Assembly (NCBI RefSeq): GCF_016919245.1
Contig: NZ_JAFEJA010000001.1
Span: 806,001-870,000, forward strand
DNA from: Streptomyces zhihengii
GTDB taxonomy: Bacteria > Actinomycetota > Actinomycetes > Streptomycetales > Streptomycetaceae
DNA length: 64,000 bases
Direction: 5' to 3'
Shown: piece after piece, positions 1-5,344 of the stretch
Numbering within the stretch: position 1 is the first letter of the stretch
How the letters are laid out: every line of letters begins with the position of its first letter
Program-made: the position numbers and the translations under genes
The notes under the pieces: model-generated
The model's database searches: none
What the model was told of the DNA's origin: nothing
What the model saw: only the letters and a program-made list of their open reading frames with translations

Positions 1-551
1 ACCGCTCGGCCTGGCAGCACACGGACGGGCGCACCGCGTCCTGGCCGCTGACGGACGGCGGGATGGAGGTCTGCTGCGGCGATCTGCGGACCAAGCAGGA
101 GTTCGGCGACTTCCGGCTGCACACGGAGTTCTGGCTGCCCGAACTCCCGCCGGACGTCACCGGGCAGGACCGCGCCAACAGCGGGGTGTACCTCCAGGAC
201 CGCTACGAGATCCAGATCCTCGACTCCTGGGGCGACACCACGCCCGCCGACAACGAGGCGGCCGCGATCTACCAGCAGAAGGCCGCCGATTCCAACGCCG
301 CCCGCCCGCCGGGCACCTGGCAGACGTACGACATCACGTTCCGCGCGGCCCGCTTCGACGGGAACGGCGCGAAGACGGAGGACGCGCGGGTCACCGTCGT
401 CTGGAACGGCGTGAAGGTCCACGACGACGTCGCCCTCACCGGCCCGACCGGCGCGGGCGACCCCGAGGGGCCCACGGCCGGTTCGATCCGGCTCCAGGAC
501 CACGGCAACAAGGTCCGCTACCGGAACATATGGATCGAGCCGCTGGGCTAG
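1..551 (+). CDS. DUF1080 (3-keto-disaccharide hydrolase-like) domain protein, 5' truncated
   Basis: The reading frame enters from outside the window (first full codon at base 3) and ends at TAG 549-551. The visible C-terminal part, about 182 residues, has the beta-sandwich pattern of DUF1080, a concanavalin-like fold found in secreted glycoside-acting proteins: a short segment ending GGMEVCCGD, then FGDFRLHTEFWLPE, NSGVYLQDRYEIQILDSWG, and a closing GSIRLQDHGNKVRYRNIWIEPLG-type strand. Some DUF1080 proteins hydrolyse 3-keto sugars; the substrate here is unknown. The N-terminus and any signal peptide lie upstream of the window. The stop codon coincides with the TA target duplication of the IS630 element that follows, so the protein end is unchanged by the insertion, but its terminator is now more than 1.2 kb away. 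Confidence 0.85.
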   Translation, partial: RSAWQHTDGRTASWPLTDGGMEVCCGDLRTKQEFGDFRLHTEFWLPELPPDVTGQDRANSGVYLQDRYEIQILDSWGDTTPADNEAAAIYQQKAADSNAARPPGTWQTYDITFRAARFDGNGAKTEDARVTVVWNGVKVHDDVALTGPTGAGDPEGPTAGSIRLQDHGNKVRYRNIWIEPLG

Positions 552-580
552 TGCCGTAGCAGGCAACGTTTGCCCTGTTG
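551..580 (+). repeat. IS630 left terminal inverted repeat
   Basis: It begins GTGCCG and contains CAGGCAACGTTTGCC. It matches the reverse complement of 1752-1781 except at positions 7, 9 and 25. Its inner GGCAACGTTTGCC is itself nearly palindromic and is a plausible transposase-binding site. Confidence 0.93.
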
Positions 581-639
581 TGATGTGACGCGCCGTCCTG
601 GTGCTGTGCTGGGCGGCGCGTGGCCGTCACTCTGTCCGA

Positions 640-1773
640 GTGGCAGAGCGAGTACGGGTACGCGAGATCGACGATGACGAGGGCAGACGGCTGCTGAGGA
701 TCATCCGCAGGGGCACGGGGTCGGTGGTGACCTGGCGGAGGGCCCAGATGGTGCTGCTGTCCGCGCAGGGCATGCCGGTGGCGAAGATCGCCGAGGTGTC
801 GTTCACCAGCGATGACCGGGTCCGGGACGTGATCCACAACTTCAACACTGACGGCTTCGACTCGCTGTATCCGAAGTACAAGGGCGGCCGGCCGAAGACC
901 TTCACTCTGCCCGAGCGGCGCGAGATCAAGAAGATCGCCAAGTCCAAGCCGACCGAGCACGACCTGCCGTTCTCGACCTGGAGCCTGACCAAGCTGGCGG
1001 ACTTCCTGGTCGCCGAGGGGGTGGTCGACGACATCAGCCACGAGGGACTGCGCATCCTGCTCCGCGAGGAAGGCGTCTCCTTTCAACGCCTGAAGACCTG
1101 GAAGACCTCCCGCGATCCGAACTACGCGGCCAAGAAGGCCCGGGTCGAGCACCTCTACGCGATCGCCGACGGCGAGGTCATACCCGAGGACCGCGAGCCC
1201 GAAGTCGTCTTCTGCATGGACGAGTTCGGCCCCCTCAACCTGATGCCACACCCTGGACGGCAGTGGGCCGAACGCGGTGGCAAGCACAAGGACCCGGACC
1301 GCGAACCCCGCCGACGGCGCCGGGCGACCTACAACCGCTACGGCGGAGTGCGACACCTGTTCGCCGCCCTGGACCTGGCCAAGGACAAGCTCTACGGCCA
1401 CATCAAGCCCATCAAACGGCGCACCCAGTTCCTGGAGTTCTGCCGCTACCTGCGCACGCTTTACCCGCCTACGGTGCGGATCGCGATCGTCTGCGACAAC
1501 TTCTCCCCGCACCTGACCACGAAAAGATGCCAACGGGTCGGCACCTGGGCGGCGGCGAACAACGTCGAGATGGCCTACACGCCGACGAACTCCTCCTGGC
1601 TGAACCGGATCGAAGCCCAGTTCACGGCCCTGCGCTACTTCACCCTCGACGGCACCGATCATGCCGACCACAAGGAGCAGGGCAGCATGATCCGCCGCTA
1701 CATCATCTGGCGAAACCGCCACGCCGACGACCGGCGCCTACACGCCGTCGTCAACAAGGCAAACGTTGCCTGA
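640..1773 (+). CDS. IS630-family DDE transposase
   Basis: The transposase mobilises the surrounding element by cut-and-paste into TA. The N-terminal part is a helix-turn-helix (residues near AQGMPVAKIAEVSFTS) with a following winged segment. The catalytic part carries the IS630/Tc1 DDE triad: Asp194 in CMDEFGPL, Asp286 in VCDNFSPH and Glu325 in SSWLNRIEAQF, numbered from the GTG at 640. The open frame extends to a GTG at 601, but the 640 start (protein beginning VAERVRVREI) fits the family N-terminus better; neither has a clear ribosome site. The last codons and TGA lie inside the right inverted repeat. At 377 residues it is slightly longer than many family members and shows no frameshift. 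Confidence 0.92.
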   Translation: MAERVRVREIDDDEGRRLLRIIRRGTGSVVTWRRAQMVLLSAQGMPVAKIAEVSFTSDDRVRDVIHNFNTDGFDSLYPKYKGGRPKTFTLPERREIKKIAKSKPTEHDLPFSTWSLTKLADFLVAEGVVDDISHEGLRILLREEGVSFQRLKTWKTSRDPNYAAKKARVEHLYAIADGEVIPEDREPEVVFCMDEFGPLNLMPHPGRQWAERGGKHKDPDREPRRRRRATYNRYGGVRHLFAALDLAKDKLYGHIKPIKRRTQFLEFCRYLRTLYPPTVRIAIVCDNFSPHLTTKRCQRVGTWAAANNVEMAYTPTNSSWLNRIEAQFTALRYFTLDGTDHADHKEQGSMIRRYIIWRNRHADDRRLHAVVNKANVA

Positions 1774-1781
1774 TCCGGCAC
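1752..1781 (-). repeat. IS630 right terminal inverted repeat
   Basis: This is the mirror of 551-580 with three mismatches. It also encodes the last seven codons and the stop of the transposase, so the 3' end of the gene is constrained by its role as an end sequence. Confidence 0.92.
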
Positions 1782-1848
1782 TAGGTGTATTGACCCGCAG
1801 TGTCGTTCGCATCGCCGGACACGCGCGCGGGAGCGCGCGGACGGCACA

Positions 1849-1883
1849 CCGGCCGGTCCGGGGGACTCCCCCGGACCGGCCGG
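1849..1883 (+). terminator. Strong hairpin, original terminator of the DUF1080 gene
   Basis: Arms CCGGCCGGTCCGGGGG (1849-1864) and CCCCCGGACCGGCCGG (1868-1883) pair perfectly over 16 bp around a 3-base loop. Before the IS inserted, the hairpin would have started about 66 bases after the DUF1080 stop. It now ends transcription leaving the transposase and insulates the downstream binding-protein gene. Confidence 0.75.
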
Positions 1884-1984
1884 CGCCGTTGCACGGGGCT
1901 TCCCGGGTGCAACAAGTTTCCGCTGCACGGGCATTGACCCCGGGCCCGGGACGATCTTAGGTTCTTCGCGTCGCCCTTCGTATG

Positions 1985-2008
1985 TCATATATGAGACGTG
2001 ATATGAGA
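1985..2008 (+). promoter_or_regulatory. AT-rich palindrome and direct repeats upstream of the binding-protein gene
   Basis: In otherwise GC-rich DNA, a perfect 10-bp palindrome TCATATATGA (1985-1994) overlaps two copies of ATATGAGA (1989-1996 and 2001-2008, 12-bp spacing, about one helical turn). It lies 60-84 bases before the ATG at 2069. This looks like a regulator-binding site, perhaps for a GntR- or LacI-type protein, but the regulator is not identifiable. A similar TCATATAT occurs in front of the GH43 gene near 29860. Confidence 0.45.
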
Positions 2009-2068
2009 GCCGATCGCCGCAGGCCGCCCAACGCCCCTCCGGTGCACCCCCAGAGAAACGAGCCGACC

Positions 2069-3409
2069 ATGATCAAGCCCCGCAACAGCCGTCTCCTCAC
2101 CGCGATCACCCTGGTCTCCGCCCTGGCACTCACCGCCACCGCCTGCGGCGACGACGGCAGCGGCACGGCCGGTGCGCAGGGCGCCGAGGGGTCGGGAACA
2201 GGGAAGATCGTGTTCTGGGACGAGAACGGCGGCGTCCGCACGGCGATCTGGAAGGAGATCATCGCCGACTTCGAGAAGGCGAACCCGGACATCGACGTGG
2301 AGTACGTGGGCATCGCCTCGACCGAGGCCCAGGCCAAGTACAACACCGCGATCCAGGGCGGCGGTCTGCCGGACGTCGGCGGCGTGGGCGCCGCGATGCT
2401 CGCCGGCATCACCGCGCAGGAGGCGCTGGACCCGCTGGACGACCGCATCGCCGGCAGCTCCCTCAAGGGCATGCTCAACGAGGCGATGACCGAGAACGTG
2501 CGCAACGCCGCCGGCCGGGACGAGCTCTACACCGTGCCGATCTCCGCCACCAACGGCGTCCTGTACTACCGCACCGACCAGTTCGAGAAGGCCGGGCTGG
2601 ACGAGCCGGACACCTGGGACGAGTTCTACGCCGCCGCCGAGAAGCTGACGGACAAGCCGAAGAACCAGTTCGGCTACACGATCCGCGGCGGCCCGGGTTC
2701 CATCGCGCAGGCGCTGGACGCGATGTACGGGCAGTCCGGCATCGAGTCCTTCTGGGACGCGTCGGGGAAGAAGACCACGGTCAACGACCCGAAGAACGTC
2801 GCGGCGCTGGAGAAGTACGCCGGTCTGTACCGGAAGGTCACCCCGGAGGCCGACCTGAACAACGACTTCACCAAGATGGTCGCCCAGTTCGACGCGGGCG
2901 GCATCGCCATGCTCAACCACAACCTGGGCTCGTACCAGGACCACGTGAACGCGCTCGGCACCGACAAGTTCCGCGGCATCCCGCAGCCGAAGCTCGCCGA
3001 CGGCAGGAGGGTGATGGTCTCCAACCCGGTGTCCGGCCTCGGCCTGATGAAGTCGTCCGGGAACAAGGCGGCGGCCTGGAAGTTCATCGAGTTCGCCGCC
3101 TCCCACGCGTCGAACTCGAAGTTCGGCGAGTCCGCCGGGCTGATCCCGGCCAACAAGGAAGCCGCCGAGGACCCCTGGCTCGACAAGGCGGAGACCACCA
3201 AGCTCGGCGCCGAGGCGCTGTTCTCCGGCGACACGAAGATAGTCCAGCTCCCCTACTACCTGCCGGACTGGAACACCCTCTCCAAGGCCGACAGCGAGGC
3301 CGGCTTCCAGAAGGTGCTGCTCGGCAAGGGCACGGCGAAGGAGTTCCTGGACACCCTCGCGGCGGCCCTCGACGAGGCCCAGGCGGAGTGGCTGGACCAG
3401 CGGGGCTGA
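2069..3409 (+). CDS. Extracellular solute-binding lipoprotein, CUT1 sugar ABC type
   Basis: This is a family 1 solute-binding protein that captures an oligosaccharide or sugar outside the membrane and delivers it to an ABC permease. The 446-residue product starts MIKPRNSRLL, has a lipoprotein signal ending at the lipobox Cys in LTATAC, then IVFWDENGG (first beta strand), the ATEAQAKYNTAIQGGGLPDVGG region and a C-terminal lobe ending in alternating helices. The frame is open for 29 codons upstream, but those residues are Arg/Pro-rich and the signal peptide only makes sense from 2069. No permease or ATPase gene adjoins it: IS630 lies upstream and a convergent peroxiredoxin downstream. It must use permeases encoded elsewhere or have lost its partners. 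The substrate is not predictable. Confidence 0.9.
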   Translation: MIKPRNSRLLTAITLVSALALTATACGDDGSGTAGAQGAEGSGTGKIVFWDENGGVRTAIWKEIIADFEKANPDIDVEYVGIASTEAQAKYNTAIQGGGLPDVGGVGAAMLAGITAQEALDPLDDRIAGSSLKGMLNEAMTENVRNAAGRDELYTVPISATNGVLYYRTDQFEKAGLDEPDTWDEFYAAAEKLTDKPKNQFGYTIRGGPGSIAQALDAMYGQSGIESFWDASGKKTTVNDPKNVAALEKYAGLYRKVTPEADLNNDFTKMVAQFDAGGIAMLNHNLGSYQDHVNALGTDKFRGIPQPKLADGRRVMVSNPVSGLGLMKSSGNKAAAWKFIEFAASHASNSKFGESAGLIPANKEAAEDPWLDKAETTKLGAEALFSGDTKIVQLPYYLPDWNTLSKADSEAGFQKVLLGKGTAKEFLDTLAAALDEAQAEWLDQRG

Positions 3410-3420
3410 CCCCCGGCGGC

Positions 3421-3449
3421 GGGACCGGGCGGCTCGCCCGCCCGGTCCC
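3421..3449. terminator. Bidirectional hairpin between convergent genes
   Basis: Arms GGGACCGGGCGG (3421-3432) and CCGCCCGGTCCC (3438-3449) pair over 12 bp around a 5-base loop. The hairpin sits in the 52-base gap between the convergent stops at 3409 (plus) and 3462 (minus), so it can serve both genes. Confidence 0.75.
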
Positions 3450-3461
3450 CTCGCGCACCGG

Positions 3462-3959
3462 TCAGCCGGCCCGGCGGCCCTGGGTCACCTCGGCGATCCG
3501 GGCCGTCAGCGTGTCCACGTCCTGGAACGTCAGCCCGGCGAGCGCCACGTGCTTCCAGCGCACCGCGCCCTCCCCGTCCACGACGAAGACGGAGCGCCGC
3601 AGCCCGAGGCCGGGCAGCGAGATCCCGTAGGCCTTGGCCACCGCGCGGTCGGTGTCCGCGAGCAGCGGGAAGCGCAGGTCGTACTGCTCGGCGAAGCCCT
3701 CGTGGCTGTCCAGGTCCTGGGGGCTGACCGCCCAGACCGTGGCGCCGAGGTCCTTGAAGCGCTCCAGCTCGGAGGTGTAGGAGCAGAGCTGCTTGGTGCA
3801 CACAGGCGTGTTGTCGCCCGGGTAGAACACGAGCACCAGCGGTCCCCCGCCGTGCTCGCCGAGCGTGTAACTGCCCCGCTGGGGGCCGGAGTCGGTGCGT
3901 ACGGTGCCCGGCAGGGTGAAACCGGGGGCGGCGGAGTCGACAGCGGGTGTCCTCGACAT
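3462..3959 (-). CDS. Peroxiredoxin, BCP/AhpC-TSA family
   Basis: This is a thiol peroxidase reducing hydrogen peroxide and organic hydroperoxides in the cytoplasm. The 165-residue protein has the thioredoxin-fold motif FYPGDNTPVCTKQLC: Cys54 is the peroxidatic cysteine and Cys59, five residues on, matches the resolving cysteine of atypical two-cysteine BCP proteins. Pro47 and Thr51 of the P-x3-T-x2-C active site are present. It lies 43 bases downstream of the MarR gene on the same strand and may be co-transcribed with it, which would tie peroxide defence to the redox-active molybdenum hydroxylase operon. A shared hairpin follows. Confidence 0.92.
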   Translation of the reverse strand: MSRTPAVDSAAPGFTLPGTVRTDSGPQRGSYTLGEHGGGPLVLVFYPGDNTPVCTKQLCSYTSELERFKDLGATVWAVSPQDLDSHEGFAEQYDLRFPLLADTDRAVAKAYGISLPGLGLRRSVFVVDGEGAVRWKHVALAGLTFQDVDTLTARIAEVTQGRRAG

Positions 3960-4002
3960 GGTCGGGGCCTCTCTCGGGACGGCGGACGGTGCACGCAGGA
4001 TG

Positions 4003-4551
4003 TCACTGCGCGGAGCCGGCCGGACCGGCGGGCTCCGCGTCGGACGCCAGGATGGAGATCTCCAGCTTGCGCAGCAGGCGCGCGAGCTGGCGCCGCTCGG
4101 ACGGCGACAGCCCGGCGAGCATCCGGCTCTCGTTGTCCAGATGCTCGCCGAACACGGTGTCCACGGTCGTCAGGCCCTTGTCGGTGAGCCGCGAGTAGAC
4201 GACCCTGCGGTCGTCGGCGTCCCGCTCCCGGACGATGAGGCCGTCCTTCTCCAGCCGGTCGATCCGCAGGGTGACACCCGCCGAGGACACCAGCCCGGTG
4301 TCGGCGAGCTGACCCGCCGTCAGCCGGTAGGGCTCCCCCGCCCGCCGCAGGGCGGTCAGCACGTCGAAGCCCGCGACGGAGAGTCCGTGGCGCTCGATCG
4401 ACGCGGTGAGTCTGGTGCTGTAGCGGAGGAAGGAACGGTGCAGCCGGGCGAGGACCTCCAGCGGACTCGTGTCCAGCTCCGGCCGCTCGCGCGCCCAGTC
4501 CTCGATCACCTGCGTGACGGCGTCCCGGTCCGCCGGCCTCGATCCAGCCAT
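4003..4551 (-). CDS. MarR-family transcriptional regulator
   Basis: The 182-residue product starts MAGSRPADRD and has the MarR winged-helix layout: HGLSVAGFDVLTALRRAGEPYRLTAGQLADT (helices up to the recognition helix), SSAGVTLRIDRLEKDGLIVRERDADDRRVVYSRLTDKG (recognition helix and wing), and a C-terminal dimer helix. The start is supported by a GAGGGGAAGACC ribosome site directly before the ATG at 4551. The upstream coxG-like frame runs into it without a stop, so a fusion protein is formally possible. It resembles the MarR half of the regulator at 10734-12158 (both have LxALRxAGEPYR followed by LIxRERDAxDRR). Ligand and targets are unknown; nearby candidates are the aromatic genes and its own operon. 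Confidence 0.88.
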   Translation of the reverse strand: MAGSRPADRDAVTQVIEDWARERPELDTSPLEVLARLHRSFLRYSTRLTASIERHGLSVAGFDVLTALRRAGEPYRLTAGQLADTGLVSSAGVTLRIDRLEKDGLIVRERDADDRRVVYSRLTDKGLTTVDTVFGEHLDNESRMLAGLSPSERRQLARLLRKLEISILASDAEPAGPAGSAQ

Positions 4552-5238
4552 GGTCTTCCCCTCGTACGCACCGGCCGGGCGCCCCCTCCGGCTTCTCACG
4601 GCGCTGAGAATCTTACCGCTGAGGCGACGAGGGGGCCGGGGGCGGGCGGAAGCCGCCCCTCCCGGGGTAGGGAGGGGCGGCCGGGGTGCTCCCCGGGACC
4701 GGGCGGGGTGCTCCCCGGGACCGGGCGGGGCGTTCCCCGGGACCGGGGCGGGCGGGGGCGCTTTGCCGGCGGCCGGGGCGGTCGCGGTGTCCGACAGCAG
4801 GTCCTCCAGCCGCCCGGCGAACTGCCGCACGATGCGGTCGCCGACCTCGGTCATGATGCCCCGGCCGAACTGCGCGGGGCGCCCGGTGATGTCCAGGTCG
4901 GTGCGCACCCGCACCACGGTGCCGGCGGGCCCGGGGGTGAGGGTGGCGGTGACCGTCGCCGACGCGGTGCCCGCGCCGCGGGTCTCGCTGCCGCTGAGGT
5001 CGAGGAGCACCGAGCGGGCGGACTCGTCACGGGTGACGGTCCCCTCCCCCCGGTAGCTCATCTGCACGGCGCCGACCTTGACCTTGACGCGGCCGGTGAA
5101 GGCGTCGCCCTCCAGGGTGTCCAGCACGGCGCCGGGCATGCAGGGGGCGACCCGGGCAAGGTCGTGGAACAGCTTCCAGGCGTCGTCGGGCGAGGCGGGG
5201 ACGGTGAAGGAGTGGTCGAGCTGCACGGGGGTGTCCAA
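4003..5238 (-). CDS. CoxG-like SRPBCC protein, frame open through the MarR gene
   Basis: The first roughly 150 residues (5238 down to about 4790) are a CoxG/SRPBCC domain: FTVPASPDDAWKLFHDLARVAPCMPGA, VKVKVGAVQMSYRGEG, and RIVRQFAGRLEDLLSD at the end. CoxG proteins accompany molybdenum hydroxylases and help anchor or mature them. After the domain comes a Pro/Gly/Arg-rich stretch with no stop codon, and the frame continues into the MarR gene to the TGA at 4003. The part nearest the MarR start uses codons rare in streptomycetes (ATT, AGA, AGG, GGT) and looks like promoter, not coding sequence. My reading is that coxG ends somewhere in the low-complexity tail, or lost its stop, and that marR is translated from its own start. 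A true 411-residue CoxG-MarR fusion cannot be excluded. It follows the Mo subunit gene by 106 bases. Confidence 0.65.
   Translation of the reverse strand: MDTPVQLDHSFTVPASPDDAWKLFHDLARVAPCMPGAVLDTLEGDAFTGRVKVKVGAVQMSYRGEGTVTRDESARSVLLDLSGSETRGAGTASATVTATLTPGPAGTVVRVRTDLDITGRPAQFGRGIMTEVGDRIVRQFAGRLEDLLSDTATAPAAGKAPPPAPVPGNAPPGPGEHPARSRGAPRPPLPTPGGAASARPRPPRRLSGKILSAVRSRRGRPAGAYEGKTMAGSRPADRDAVTQVIEDWARERPELDTSPLEVLARLHRSFLRYSTRLTASIERHGLSVAGFDVLTALRRAGEPYRLTAGQLADTGLVSSAGVTLRIDRLEKDGLIVRERDADDRRVVYSRLTDKGLTTVDTVFGEHLDNESRMLAGLSPSERRQLARLLRKLEISILASDAEPAGPAGSAQ
4610..4615 (-). promoter_or_regulatory. Possible -10 box for the MarR gene inside the coxG-marR read-through
   Basis: On the minus strand TAAGAT lies 58 bases before the MarR ATG within CTCAGC-GGTAAGATT-CTCAGC, two copies of CTCAGC. 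The drop in GC here contrasts with flanking sequence. No convincing -35 is visible. Confidence 0.35.
4683..4748. repeat. Three 22-bp tandem repeats in the coxG tail
   Basis: The unit GGGGTGCTCCCCGGGACCGG plus GC occurs at 4683-4704 and 4705-4726 exactly, and at 4727-4748 with a few changes. The 22-bp period is not a multiple of three, so copy-number change would shift the coxG reading frame. Each unit can form a small hairpin. Confidence 0.7.
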
Positions 5239-5344
5239 TCGTGGGAGTGCGGGCGGCGGTCCCGGGACCGCCGGCGGCGGCCGGGGCCCCGGGGGGCCTG
5301 GGCCCCGGGGACGGGGCCCAGGTGCCGGGGCCCCGGGCCGGGCG

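Larger units (their letters stand above)
551..1781 (+). mobile_element. Complete IS630-family insertion sequence, 1231 bp
   Basis: Imperfect 30-bp terminal inverted repeats (551-580 and 1752-1781, 27 of 30 matching) bound one intact transposase gene. TA dinucleotides flank the element at 549-550 and 1782-1783, the duplication expected of IS630/Tc1-type elements, and each junction reads CTAG. Removing the element and one TA joins GGGC-TA-GGTGT, an uninterrupted end of the DUF1080 gene. The intact transposase and matching ends suggest a recent, possibly active copy. Confidence 0.93.
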
